NCBI RefSeq assembly: GCF_032716425.1
Contig: NZ_CP090420.1
Location: forward strand, 62,001-126,000
DNA length: 64,000 bases
Reading direction: 5' to 3'
Origin: Pseudoalteromonas sp. N1230-9
GTDB taxonomy: Bacteria > Pseudomonadota > Gammaproteobacteria > Enterobacterales > Alteromonadaceae
Every line of letters begins with the position of its first letter. Position 1 is the stretch's first letter. Below the pieces are notes generated by a model that worked only from the letters and a program-made list of their open reading frames with translations, was not told where the DNA came from and did not search any database. Shown here piece after piece: positions 34,775 through 44,586 of the stretch. Position numbers and translations under genes: made by a program.

Positions 34775-37006
34775 ATGCAAAGTCGTGTCCGCCAAGAGCA
34801 CATTGAACAACCACTGATTTATCAGGCACAGATCACGGCTTTAACTGCGGGCTGCTTTAAAGATCCATTCAGCTTTTTAGGGCCACATAAAGTGAATAGT
34901 GAAAGTTATGAGGTACGTTGCTTTTTACCAGGAGCAAAAACAGTATCCGTTGTGCTCGACTCACTTACAGTGCCTGCACACAGGCAAGGGCAAAGTGATT
35001 TGTTTGTTGCGACAATCCAAACAGAGTCTGCTCCTGAGTACAAACTTGACGTCAACTATGAGCAAGGGGGCGAGCAAAAGTACGATGAATATAGCTTTGT
35101 CAGTACACTCGACGAGCAGGCAATGTATTTATTCAATGAGGGCAGCCTTGAGCATGCTTATAAACACTTTGGTGCTCATTTTACAGATCAGCAGGGTGTA
35201 CAAGGGGTCCGTTTTGTCGTGTGGGCACCTAACGCCGCGAGTGTCTCAGTCATTGGGGATTTTAATTATTGGCAACGCAGTCGCCACTTTATGCGGTTTC
35301 ATCCTGCAAGTGGTGTGTGGGAGTTATTTATTCCTGCACTTAAAGTAGACCAATGTTACAAGTTTGCGATTACCACTCTTAGTGGTGAAGTACTTGAAAA
35401 AGCGGACCCATTTGCATTCAAAATGCAACAGGCACCTGGCACTGCTTCTGTTTTACAGTGTATCAAGGCAGAGGTGCACCTTGACAAGCACGCACTGGCT
35501 AATCGTGCCAAGCGCAATAGTATTGATGCGCCAATAAGTATATATGAAGTGCATGTAGGTTCTTGGCAGCGTCAAAATAATAATCGATATCTAACATGGC
35601 GAGAGCTCGCCGATTGTCTGATCCCTTACTCCAAAGAGCTTGGTTTTTCCCACTTACAGTTAATGCCAATTAGTGAATACCCATTTGATGGTTCATGGGG
35701 TTATCAACCGGTAGGTTTATTTGCGCCAACAAGCCGTTATGGGAGCTTTGAAGATTTTGTTTATTTTGTTAATCAATGTCATCAAGCAAACTTAGGAATT
35801 ATATTAGATTGGGTGCCTGGGCATTTTCCAAGTGACCCGCATGGTTTGCATTGTTTTGATGGCACTCACCTTTATGAGCATGCAGATAGTCGTCAAGGGT
35901 TTCACCCAGATTGGAATACCTATATCTACAACTATGATCGGGCTGAAGTGCGCAGTTTTTTGATTGCGAATGCGATGTATTGGCTGCATGAATTTGGTAT
36001 TGATGGCCTGCGTGTTGATGCTGTGGCGTCAATGCTTTACTTAGATTACAGCCGTGAAGAAGGACAGTGGGTTGCTAATCAATATGGCGGCCGTGAAAAT
36101 CTCGGGGCCATTGAGTGTTTAAAACAAGTGAATATGCGCTGCTACGCAAATAATCCTGGCATCATGATGGTGGCAGAAGAATCAACAGCATGGCCTGGTG
36201 TTACACGCCAAGTTGATCATGATGGCTTAGGATTTGGCTACAAATGGAATATGGGCTGGATGAATGACAGTCTGCACTACATGCAGCGAGACCCACTATA
36301 CCGTGCGCATCACCACCACGAAATGACTTTCTCAATGGTTTATGCCTATAGTGAAAATTATATTTTGCCACTCAGTCACGATGAGGTTGTACATGGCAAA
36401 AGGTCGCTTATTGAAAAAATGCCCGGCGATGACTGGCAAAAGTTCGCTAATTTAAGAGCCTATTATGCTTTTATGTGGGCTCACCCAGGCAAAAAGCTCC
36501 TTTTCATGGGGGCTGAAATAGCGCAACGTAACGAGTGGAATCACGACCAATCATTAGATTGGCACTTACTTGAACATATTAGTCACCGTGGTGTGCAGCA
36601 AACCATTAAAGAGTTAAATGAGCTCTATCGCAACACCCCCGCACTGTACGAACAAGACACCAGTCCTGCTGGATTTGCTTGGCTCGATAGCAACAATGCA
36701 AAGCAAAGTATTTTTAGTTTCATTCGCTATGCAAAACAAGCCGATGATTTTGTAATCGTGATCAGCAATTTTACCCCGCAGGTCTATCATGACTTCATCG
36801 TTGGCGTACCAAAAGCGGGTGATTATCAGGTTATTTTTAACACCGATAAGCAAGATTACTTTGGCTCAGGTGTAGAGGTGACAGGCGAGGTAAATCAAAC
36901 AATAAGTACGCAAATGACGCTAAGTCATGGTTTTAAACAAAGTTTGAGTATTTCTTTACCTGGCCTTGCCACAATTTACCTTAAAAAGGTGAATCATGAG
37001 TCATAG
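34775..37006 (+). CDS. glgB: 1,4-alpha-glucan branching enzyme
   Basis: A 743-aa GH13 enzyme making alpha-1,6 branches in glycogen. It has the long bacterial form: an N1 domain (about 15-115), CBM48 (about 130-225, FVVWAPNAASVSVIGDFNYW), the catalytic barrel and a C-terminal beta domain. Asp415 in GIDGLRVDAVAS is the nucleophile and Glu468 in MMVAEES the acid/base, spaced exactly as in E. coli (405/458), with LSHDEVVHGK providing the third acid. AAGGAAG lies before the ATG. The 3' end overlaps glgX by 11 nt. Confidence 0.97.
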   Translation: MQSRVRQEHIEQPLIYQAQITALTAGCFKDPFSFLGPHKVNSESYEVRCFLPGAKTVSVVLDSLTVPAHRQGQSDLFVATIQTESAPEYKLDVNYEQGGEQKYDEYSFVSTLDEQAMYLFNEGSLEHAYKHFGAHFTDQQGVQGVRFVVWAPNAASVSVIGDFNYWQRSRHFMRFHPASGVWELFIPALKVDQCYKFAITTLSGEVLEKADPFAFKMQQAPGTASVLQCIKAEVHLDKHALANRAKRNSIDAPISIYEVHVGSWQRQNNNRYLTWRELADCLIPYSKELGFSHLQLMPISEYPFDGSWGYQPVGLFAPTSRYGSFEDFVYFVNQCHQANLGIILDWVPGHFPSDPHGLHCFDGTHLYEHADSRQGFHPDWNTYIYNYDRAEVRSFLIANAMYWLHEFGIDGLRVDAVASMLYLDYSREEGQWVANQYGGRENLGAIECLKQVNMRCYANNPGIMMVAEESTAWPGVTRQVDHDGLGFGYKWNMGWMNDSLHYMQRDPLYRAHHHHEMTFSMVYAYSENYILPLSHDEVVHGKRSLIEKMPGDDWQKFANLRAYYAFMWAHPGKKLLFMGAEIAQRNEWNHDQSLDWHLLEHISHRGVQQTIKELNELYRNTPALYEQDTSPAGFAWLDSNNAKQSIFSFIRYAKQADDFVIVISNFTPQVYHDFIVGVPKAGDYQVIFNTDKQDYFGSGVEVTGEVNQTISTQMTLSHGFKQSLSISLPGLATIYLKKVNHES

Positions 37007-39038
37007 TGTGCGATTGGAAGTCGGCTCTACGCAGCCTTTGGGGTCAGCCGTTGTTGAAGAAGGTGTAAACTTTGCCGTGTACGCGCCACAGGCAAAGCAT
37101 ATGTCACTGTGCCTGTTTGATAGTAGTGGTCACTCGGAAGTATTAACGCTACCGATGAATATGAACGAAGGGGGTGTGTGGACACTTTTGGTAAGCCCAT
37201 TAAAAAAAGGGGCGTTGTATGGCTTTCGTGCCGATGGTGAATATGCACCTGATAAAGGACTGTTTTTTAATAAACACAAACTCCTGTTAGATCCATATGC
37301 GCAGGACTTTTACGGTGAATTTACTTGGAGTGAACGCCACTATGGGCAAATGCCGGTAGGCACCTTAAGTGAAGTGAATAATGCCATTGATATGCCAAAA
37401 TCGCGTGTCGGAGAAGTTACGCCATATTCGGGTAAAAGGCCAAATCACAGCTGGGGCAAAACCGTGATTTATGAGTGTCATGTTAAAGGGGCAACATGCA
37501 GACACCCAGACATTCCCAAATCATTACAGGGAAAGTTTTTAGGGTTGAGCCATCCTCGTTTCATTGAGCATTTACGTACGTTGGGCGTAACTTGCTTGGA
37601 GTTATTGCCTGTACAAGCCTTTATTAGTGAACAGTTTCTTACTGCCAAAGGGTTACAAAATTATTGGGGTTATAACACCTTAAACTTTTTTACTCCCCAC
37701 AAAGATTACTTGGTTAAAGATGATGTCAGTGAATTTCAAGATATGGTGGCAGCCCTTCATAAAGCAGACATTGAAGTTATTTTAGATGTTGTTTACAACC
37801 ACACTGCCGAGGCTGGCACGGATGGACCTTTATTATCACTGCGAGGCTTAGATAATCTAGGCTATTACCGAACAGTGGCTGATAAACCATCACATTATAT
37901 TAATGATACGGGGTGTGGCAATACGCTCAACATCGACTCTCCACGCACATTACAATTGGTACTCGATAGTTTACGCTATTGGGTTGAAATAATGGGCGTA
38001 GATGGTTTTCGATTTGATCTTGCGACTATCTTAGGGCGCAACCCACATGGTTTTAATCAAGCTCATTCATTTTTACAGGCAATAAACCAAGACCCTGTAC
38101 TTAATAAAGTAAAGTTAATTGCTGAGCCTTGGGATATTGGGCCAGGAGGCTATCAACTTGGTGCTTTCCCTGCGCCTTGGCGTGAGTGGAATGATCAATA
38201 CCGCGATACTGTTCGGCGTTTTTGGAAACAAGAGCCTGGCTTAATAGGTGAACTTGCAAAGCGTTTGCATGGTTCTTTCGATCTATTTGAGCATAACTTA
38301 CGAGGCCCTTTAAATAGTATTAACTTTATTACTAGCCATGACGGATTTACGCTTGCAGATTTAGTCAGTTACGAACAAAAGCATAATGAGGCTAATGGTG
38401 AACAAAATCGTGATGGTCATAGTGCTAATTATTCATTTAACTGTGGAGTTGAAGGCTTTACTAACGATGCAAAAGTAAGCTCATTACGATTACAACAACA
38501 AAAAAATATGTTGCTAACGTTATTGCTTTCCAAAGGCGTGCCTATGCTTGCGTCGGGCAGTGAAATGGCTCACTCACAGGGCGGTAATAATAATGCGTAT
38601 TGCCAAAATAACCGCACCAGTTGGCTTGCTTGGAAAGATTCTCAATTAAGCCACCCATTGACTCGATTCATTGACGATGTGCTGCGTTTACGCAAACAAT
38701 TTAGTGTCTTTAAGCACCGTTTCTTTGTGCACGATGATGACACGCGGTATGACGTAGCATGGTTTACCGAAGAAGGTATCGCGATGCAACAGGACGACTG
38801 GCATGAAGCTGAGCGTCAGTTCCTAATGTATAGCTTAACCGATAAACATACACATCAAGCACTCTTAATCATTCTAAATGCAGGATCTGAGGCTGTTAGC
38901 TGTCAACTTCCTCATTTAGAAAAAGCGAAGTGGCAGCTCGCTGTTAGCAGTATTCATCCAATATCCGCCAATGAAGATATGGAACAACAAATAGCTGCAA
39001 TGAGTAGCTGGGTTTTTACCGCCAATTCAGAGGACTAA
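36996..39038 (+). CDS. glgX: Glycogen debranching enzyme
   Basis: A 680-aa GH13 isoamylase-type enzyme that cuts alpha-1,6 branches, in GlgX preferably of phosphorylase limit dextrins. An N-terminal CBM48 (about 15-110) precedes the barrel. The catalytic set is Asp341 (GVDGFRFDLA), Glu377 (LIAEPWDIG) and Asp449 (FITSHDGFTLADL), with the family wording EQKHNEANGE and GSEMAHSQGGNNNAYCQ. The ATG lies inside the glgB 3' end, so translation is probably coupled. Together with GlgP it forms the breakdown arm of this operon. Confidence 0.96.
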   Translation: MSHSVRLEVGSTQPLGSAVVEEGVNFAVYAPQAKHMSLCLFDSSGHSEVLTLPMNMNEGGVWTLLVSPLKKGALYGFRADGEYAPDKGLFFNKHKLLLDPYAQDFYGEFTWSERHYGQMPVGTLSEVNNAIDMPKSRVGEVTPYSGKRPNHSWGKTVIYECHVKGATCRHPDIPKSLQGKFLGLSHPRFIEHLRTLGVTCLELLPVQAFISEQFLTAKGLQNYWGYNTLNFFTPHKDYLVKDDVSEFQDMVAALHKADIEVILDVVYNHTAEAGTDGPLLSLRGLDNLGYYRTVADKPSHYINDTGCGNTLNIDSPRTLQLVLDSLRYWVEIMGVDGFRFDLATILGRNPHGFNQAHSFLQAINQDPVLNKVKLIAEPWDIGPGGYQLGAFPAPWREWNDQYRDTVRRFWKQEPGLIGELAKRLHGSFDLFEHNLRGPLNSINFITSHDGFTLADLVSYEQKHNEANGEQNRDGHSANYSFNCGVEGFTNDAKVSSLRLQQQKNMLLTLLLSKGVPMLASGSEMAHSQGGNNNAYCQNNRTSWLAWKDSQLSHPLTRFIDDVLRLRKQFSVFKHRFFVHDDDTRYDVAWFTEEGIAMQQDDWHEAERQFLMYSLTDKHTHQALLIILNAGSEAVSCQLPHLEKAKWQLAVSSIHPISANEDMEQQIAAMSSWVFTANSED

Positions 39039-39042
39039 AGTC

Positions 39043-41562
39043 ATGACTAAAAATGCTGAGCAAGCATGTGTTGTAAAAGGGTGGCAAGACGCGCCAATTA
39101 TTGATGAAAGCACCTTAGAGGATGATTTATCACGCCATTTTTACTACACCTTAGGGCGTGACAAAGTCGGCAAGTCACAACTGTATTTATATCATGCGTT
39201 AGCATTAACAATACGTGACAGGCTGGTGGCTCGCTGCCGTGTTACCAAGCAGCAAATACATGAGCAAAAGCGCCGAAAAACTGCCTATTTATCACTGGAG
39301 TTTTTAATGGGGCGAGCACTTGGCAATGCAATTTTGAATCTTGATTTAGATGAGCAAGTTGAAAAAGCATTGCAGCAATATTGTACTGAGCTTGAACAAG
39401 TTGCAGAAGCTGAACACGATGCAGGGCTTGGTAATGGCGGTTTAGGGCGTCTTGCAGCGTGTTTTTTGGATAGCTGCGCCAGTCTTGCTCTGCCTGTTAT
39501 TGGTTATGGTATCCGTTACGAGTACGGTATGTTTAATCAGGCGCTAGAAAATGGTCATCAAGTTGAGCAACCAGATAACTGGCTACGAGAAGGGCATCCG
39601 TGGGAATTAAGCGCACCAGAGCAGTCAAAACGGGTTAAATTTTTTGGTCACCTAGAAAGCTATACAGATAAACAAGGACGAGTACATCGTCAGTGGCTTG
39701 ATACCCAAGACGTACTCGCCGTACCTTATGATGTACCAATCCCTGGCTATAAAAATGACATAGTTAACACCTTGCGTTTGTGGAAGTCAGAAGCCACTGA
39801 TGAGTTTGACTTAAGTGAGTTCAATGCAGGTAGTTACTCTGAGGCAGTGGCACGTAAGAACTTAGCAGAGCAAATTACCATGGTGCTATATCCCAACGAT
39901 AGTAGCGAAAACGGTAAAGAGCTGCGTTTACGTCAACAATATTTTTTATCATCGGCCAGTATTCAAGACATTATTGATATTTGGGTTAATCAGTACGGTG
40001 AAGACTTCTCTGACTTTGCCGATCATCATGTATTTCAGTTAAACGACACTCACCCTAGTATTGCGGTAGCAGAGCTAATGAGACTACTTGTGGATGATTA
40101 TGAGCTTGATTGGGATGAAGCGTGGCTAATTACCACAAAAACAATGGCATACACAAACCATACACTTTTACCTGAAGCACTTGAAAAGTGGTCGGTGTCA
40201 TTATTTTCTCGTTTACTCCCCCGTATTTTAGAAATTATTTATGAGATTAATGCACGTTTTCTAGCTGAGGTTGCACAAGCGTGGCCAGGGGATGTTGGCA
40301 AGCAACAAGCTTTGTCGTTAATTGAAGAAGGTAGCGAACCGCAAATTCGTATGGCGTATTTAGCGATTGTTGGTAGCTACTCCGTCAATGGTGTAGCAGC
40401 CCTGCATACTGAGCTGTTGAAAGCTGGCTTATTTAATGACTTTTATCAATTATGGCCTAACAAATTCAATAACAAGACAAATGGTGTGACTCCTCGTCGT
40501 TGGCTTGCTCATTGTAACCCTGCGTTAAGCACACTAATTACCAGCAAAATCGGTGATGGTTGGGTTGCTGATTTCAGCAAAATTAGCCAGCTACGTCGTT
40601 ATTACGACGATGAAGCCTTCCACAAACAATGGCAAGCAGTTAAATGCATTAATAAACAGCGTTTAGTTGACTTAGTCAAAGCTCGCTGTGGTGTTGAGTT
40701 TGATTCTTCAATGATGTTCGATGTGCAAGTTAAGCGTATTCATGAATACAAACGCCAGCTTTTAAATGTACTGCATATCATTCATTTATATGATCGAATT
40801 CGTCAAGGTCACACAGACAATATCGTGCCACGCTGTGTGCTACTTGGTGGCAAAGCAGCACCAGGCTATTACATGGCGAAGAAGATCATTAAGTTAATTA
40901 ATAACGTTGCTGAGGTTATCAATAAAGATCCACTCGCTCAGCCCTACTTACGAGTTGCGTTTTTGCCTAATTATAACGTAACCGCTATGGAAACTATTTG
41001 TCCTGCAACGGATTTATCAGAGCAAATTTCAACAGCAGGTAAAGAAGCATCTGGTACGGGTAATATGAAATTCATGATGAATGGTGCACTGACCATTGGC
41101 ACATTAGATGGTGCAAACATTGAGATTCGAGATGCGGTTGGTGCAGACAACTTTTTCTTATTTGGTGCCCGCGCAGAACAAATTGATGATATTAAAGCCC
41201 ACTATAACCCTGAGCAAATTATCCAACAAACTGACAGCTTATATAAAGTGATGCAGCTCATTGAAAGTGGTCATTTTAATCTTTTTGAACCCAATTTATT
41301 TGACGACATAATTGCCGCGATTAAAAGTCCACACGACCCTTGGTTAGTCGCCCATGATTTTGCCAGCTTTGTACAAGCGCAAGAACATGTTGAGCAAGCC
41401 TATTTAGACACATCACATTGGACCAAAATGAGCATTTTGAATACGGCCGCCAGTGGTATGTTTTCGAGCGATAGAACCATAAGCCAATACAGTGACGACA
41501 TATGGCATTTGGAACCACTTTTGGATACTCGCACACAGCAACACACAGAAAAAAGTAGCTAA
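39043..41562 (+). CDS. glgP: Glycogen/maltodextrin phosphorylase
   Basis: An 839-aa GT35 phosphorylase releasing glucose 1-phosphate from non-reducing ends. It shows AYLSLEFLMGRALGNAI, EHDAGLGNGGLGRLAACF, the FQLNDTHPSIAVAELMR active-site helix, VKRIHEYKRQLLN, and the PLP-lysine block EASGTGNMKFMMNGALTIG. It starts 4 nt after glgX with GAGG upstream. The operon's MalQ and GlgX generate linear dextrins that it can use, so it may act on both glycogen and maltodextrin. No allosteric phosphorylation site of the animal type is expected. Confidence 0.96.
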   Translation: MTKNAEQACVVKGWQDAPIIDESTLEDDLSRHFYYTLGRDKVGKSQLYLYHALALTIRDRLVARCRVTKQQIHEQKRRKTAYLSLEFLMGRALGNAILNLDLDEQVEKALQQYCTELEQVAEAEHDAGLGNGGLGRLAACFLDSCASLALPVIGYGIRYEYGMFNQALENGHQVEQPDNWLREGHPWELSAPEQSKRVKFFGHLESYTDKQGRVHRQWLDTQDVLAVPYDVPIPGYKNDIVNTLRLWKSEATDEFDLSEFNAGSYSEAVARKNLAEQITMVLYPNDSSENGKELRLRQQYFLSSASIQDIIDIWVNQYGEDFSDFADHHVFQLNDTHPSIAVAELMRLLVDDYELDWDEAWLITTKTMAYTNHTLLPEALEKWSVSLFSRLLPRILEIIYEINARFLAEVAQAWPGDVGKQQALSLIEEGSEPQIRMAYLAIVGSYSVNGVAALHTELLKAGLFNDFYQLWPNKFNNKTNGVTPRRWLAHCNPALSTLITSKIGDGWVADFSKISQLRRYYDDEAFHKQWQAVKCINKQRLVDLVKARCGVEFDSSMMFDVQVKRIHEYKRQLLNVLHIIHLYDRIRQGHTDNIVPRCVLLGGKAAPGYYMAKKIIKLINNVAEVINKDPLAQPYLRVAFLPNYNVTAMETICPATDLSEQISTAGKEASGTGNMKFMMNGALTIGTLDGANIEIRDAVGADNFFLFGARAEQIDDIKAHYNPEQIIQQTDSLYKVMQLIESGHFNLFEPNLFDDIIAAIKSPHDPWLVAHDFASFVQAQEHVEQAYLDTSHWTKMSILNTAASGMFSSDRTISQYSDDIWHLEPLLDTRTQQHTEKSS

Positions 41563-41580
41563 CTTAAGACGGAGAGAGTT

Positions 41581-42882
41581 ATGCCAAGTTATGCAAATCG
41601 ATATATAAGTAGTTTAACAAGAGAAACGTATGCCCTAATTTTAGCGGGTGGGCGAGGTTCACGTTTACACGAATTAACAGATTGGCGAGCGAAACCGGCT
41701 GTGTACTTTGGTGGTAAGCATCGAATTATCGACTTCCCATTGTCCAACTGTATAAACTCAGGAATTCGTCGAGTGGGGATTGCTACTCAGTACAAATCAC
41801 ACTCATTAATTCGTCATGTGAATCGTGCTTGGGGGCACTTTAAGAAAGAGCTTGGAGAATCAGTTGAAATACTGCCAGCATCTCAGCGTTATGGTGATGA
41901 GTGGTATTGTGGTACTGCGGATGCTGTTTTTCAGAATATGGATATTATTCGCCATGAACTACCTAAGTATGTAATGATTTTATCTGGGGATCATGTTTAC
42001 CGTATGGACTATGGCGGTCTGTTAGCAAAGCACGTAGAAACAGGGGCTGATATGACAGTATGCTGCATTGAAGTGCCTTGTGAAGAAGCCGCAAATACTT
42101 TTGGTGTGATGACAGTTGATGATACTAAACGGGTTCGCCGCTTTGATGAAAAGCCAGCAAACCCGAGTTCTGTGCCTGGCAAACCGGGCACTTGCTTAGC
42201 CTCAATGGGAAATTATGTTTTCAATACTGAGTTTTTGTTTGAACAGCTAAAAAAAGATGCTGAAACAGAGGGCTCTGGCCGAGACTTTGGCCACGATATT
42301 ATTCCTGCCATAATCGAAGAGCATAATGTGTATGCGTACCCATTTAGAGATCCAGGCTTTGAAGGTCAGCCGTATTGGCGCGATGTAGGCACGCTTGACT
42401 CGTTTTGGGAAGCCAATATGGAGCTAGTGATGCCTGAACCGCAACTTGATTTATATGACCCAAGTTGGCCAATTTGGACATACCAAGAGCAACTTCCACC
42501 TGCTAAATTTATTTTTGATAATGATGAGAGGCGCGGTATGGCAGTGGATTCCACTGTTTCAGGTGGGTGTATTATTTCGGGCTCGTTAGTGAGAAAGTCA
42601 CTGTTGTTTTCAAATGTGCATGTACACTCTTATTGTGAAATAGAACAGTCGGTGATTCTACCCGGTGCAAAAATTCAGCGTAATTGTCGAATCAAACGCG
42701 CGATTATTGACCGTAGCTGTGAAATTCCGGCAGGGCTGGAAATTGGCTACGATCATAAGGTCGATAAAGAGAATGGCTTTAGGGTATCCAAAAAAGGCAT
42801 TGTGCTTGTTACCCGTGACATGTTGCATGAACTTGCAAAGAAACTAAAGCAACAAGAGCAGGATAACAAACGTCTTGCTTAA
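41581..42882 (+). CDS. glgC: Glucose-1-phosphate adenylyltransferase (ADP-glucose pyrophosphorylase)
   Basis: A 433-aa enzyme making ADP-glucose from glucose 1-phosphate and ATP, the committed step of glycogen synthesis. The nucleotidyl-transferase domain has [46 protein letters not shown] with the catalytic Asp, and RFDEKP. The C-terminal left-handed beta-helix follows (about 310-420). The Arg/Lys-rich N-terminal region that binds the activator fructose 1,6-bisphosphate in E. coli is preserved in outline, so allosteric control is likely. GGAGAG precedes the ATG. It lies in the same operon as degradation genes. Confidence 0.97.
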   Translation: MPSYANRYISSLTRETYALILAGGRGSRLHELTDWRAKPAVYFGGKHRIIDFPLSNCINSGIRRVGIATQYKSHSLIRHVNRAWGHFKKELGESVEILPASQRYGDEWYCGTADAVFQNMDIIRHELPKYVMILSGDHVYRMDYGGLLAKHVETGADMTVCCIEVPCEEAANTFGVMTVDDTKRVRRFDEKPANPSSVPGKPGTCLASMGNYVFNTEFLFEQLKKDAETEGSGRDFGHDIIPAIIEEHNVYAYPFRDPGFEGQPYWRDVGTLDSFWEANMELVMPEPQLDLYDPSWPIWTYQEQLPPAKFIFDNDERRGMAVDSTVSGGCIISGSLVRKSLLFSNVHVHSYCEIEQSVILPGAKIQRNCRIKRAIIDRSCEIPAGLEIGYDHKVDKENGFRVSKKGIVLVTRDMLHELAKKLKQQEQDNKRLA

Positions 42883-42890
42883 TGCCGTGC

Positions 42891-42925
42891 TCATGCAGTT
42901 AGCGCGTATTGCCGTGGCTGCATGA
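42891..42925 (+). repeat. Inverted repeat in the glgC-glgA intergenic gap
   Basis: TCATGCAG (42891-42898) and CTGCATGA (42918-42925) form an 8-bp dyad with a 19-nt loop, in the only sizeable gap (74 nt) inside the glycogen operon. It could be a hairpin that adjusts glgA expression relative to glgC. Confidence 0.4.
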
Positions 42926-42956
42926 TTTAAATATATTCAAAAGGAGTACTGCAAAC

Positions 42957-44495
42957 ATGTATGTGTTGATGGTGGCTGCAGAGAATGATGCTTTACCCAA
43001 TGCCAAAGTAGGTGGTGTAGCTGATGTTGTTAGAGATTGCCCAAAGGCTTTGATTGAAAAAGGCTTAACGGTTGATGTTGTTATACCTGATTATGGTTTT
43101 CATTATTTGGAGCGTCAGCACCTAGGCACTATATCGGTTTCATTTGCAGGCAAAATAGAGCAATTAGAAGTTTGGCAGCTAGCTCAGTCGGAACAGGGCA
43201 TAAAGCAACTTGTTATTTCGCATTGGGAATTTAGCCGACATCACGGTGCTGTGTATTGTAATGATGAAATAGGCCGCCCATTTGCAACAGATGCCAGTAA
43301 GTTTGCTCTGTTCAATGCGGCAGTCTGTGAGGCTTTATTACAAGGAGTTATTAACACCCCAGATGTTTTGCACCTACACGATTGGCATAGTGCGTGTGTT
43401 GCATTGTTACTAAAAACAGATAAGCGATTTAATCGTTTTTCAAACCTCTTTTTAGCCTACACGGTTCATAATTTAGCTCTACAAGGTATTCGTCCATTCA
43501 AGGGGGATAGCTCGAGCTTAGAAGCATGGTTTCCAAGTTTAGGCTACGATGGTCAAAAATTGTGTGATCCTCGCTACCCAGATTGTTTTAATCCGATGCG
43601 CACAGCGATTAATTTAGTTGATAAAGTTCACTTGGTGTCTCCAACTTATTGTCAAGAGGTCCTTAAAGCAAGTGATGCTGACAATGGTTTTTTTGGTGGC
43701 GAAGGATTAGAGCAAGACTTACAGGCAGCCAATAAAGAAGGGCGAGTAGTTGGCATACTCAATGGCTGTGAATACTCAGTCGCAGAGCCAGATAACTGTA
43801 CTTTGGCTAGCCTGTATCAGCATGCCGAGTTGGCATTGTTTCAATGGATGGCAAAAAGTCCGATACTTGACTCAACCCACTACATTGCGCATCAACGGCT
43901 TTTACAGTTTAAAACACGTCCCTTTTCAGGCCCATTAGTAACCAGTGTCGGCCGTTTAACGGATCAAAAAGCCTTGCTGTTGCGGCAATCTTATAATCAA
44001 CATCCTGTTATTGATGAATTGTGTGCTCGTTTAAGCACATACCATGGTTATATGATTATATTGGGCTCGGGTGATGACTCGCTTGAGCAATTAATGACCG
44101 CGGCGATGGCGCGAAATACTAACTTATTATATTTAAAAGGGTACGCACACTTAACAGGCGAATACCTATACCAGTTAGGCGATTTATTCTTAATGCCTAG
44201 TTCGTTTGAACCATGTGGTATAAGCCAGATGCTAGCGATGCGAGCAGGCCAACCATGCCTTGTTCATAGTGTGGGAGGGCTCAAAGATACGGTCGTTGAT
44301 TTAGAAAATGGTTTTAGTTTTGAAGGCGCTAATCTTAGCGAGCAAAGTAGTGCACTCATTAATCGTTTTAGTGAGGTATTAGCGTTAAGAGAAACAGACT
44401 CTGAATTATGGTGTACAATTTGCGAGCGAGCGAAAAGTGCTCGTTTTACTTGGCAGCAAGTCGCCTCAGATTATTTATCGAACTTATATCAATAA
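42957..44495 (+). CDS. glgA: Glycogen synthase (ADP-glucose type)
   Basis: A 512-aa GT5 enzyme that elongates glycogen with ADP-glucose. The N-terminal ADP-glucose-binding loop reads KVGGVADVV (Lys17; the common form is KTGGL), then HLHDWHSACVAL, YTVHNLALQGI, and the C-terminal PSSFEPCGISQMLAMRAG with the catalytic Glu. The ATG at 42957 is used because it gives the normal GT5 N-terminus and has AAGGAG about 10 nt upstream; the in-frame TTG 16 codons earlier has neither. It is slightly longer than E. coli GlgA (477 aa). It closes the glycogen operon; no clear terminator follows. Confidence 0.93.
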   Translation: MYVLMVAAENDALPNAKVGGVADVVRDCPKALIEKGLTVDVVIPDYGFHYLERQHLGTISVSFAGKIEQLEVWQLAQSEQGIKQLVISHWEFSRHHGAVYCNDEIGRPFATDASKFALFNAAVCEALLQGVINTPDVLHLHDWHSACVALLLKTDKRFNRFSNLFLAYTVHNLALQGIRPFKGDSSSLEAWFPSLGYDGQKLCDPRYPDCFNPMRTAINLVDKVHLVSPTYCQEVLKASDADNGFFGGEGLEQDLQAANKEGRVVGILNGCEYSVAEPDNCTLASLYQHAELALFQWMAKSPILDSTHYIAHQRLLQFKTRPFSGPLVTSVGRLTDQKALLLRQSYNQHPVIDELCARLSTYHGYMIILGSGDDSLEQLMTAAMARNTNLLYLKGYAHLTGEYLYQLGDLFLMPSSFEPCGISQMLAMRAGQPCLVHSVGGLKDTVVDLENGFSFEGANLSEQSSALINRFSEVLALRETDSELWCTICERAKSARFTWQQVASDYLSNLYQ

Positions 44496-44586
44496 AAAGT
44501 GGACTATTATTGGGAATAGGGTGACTTTTGTTTCAATTTCAGCTATTAATTACTTAGTGTTACATAATAAATAAAAAGTAGGTAAA

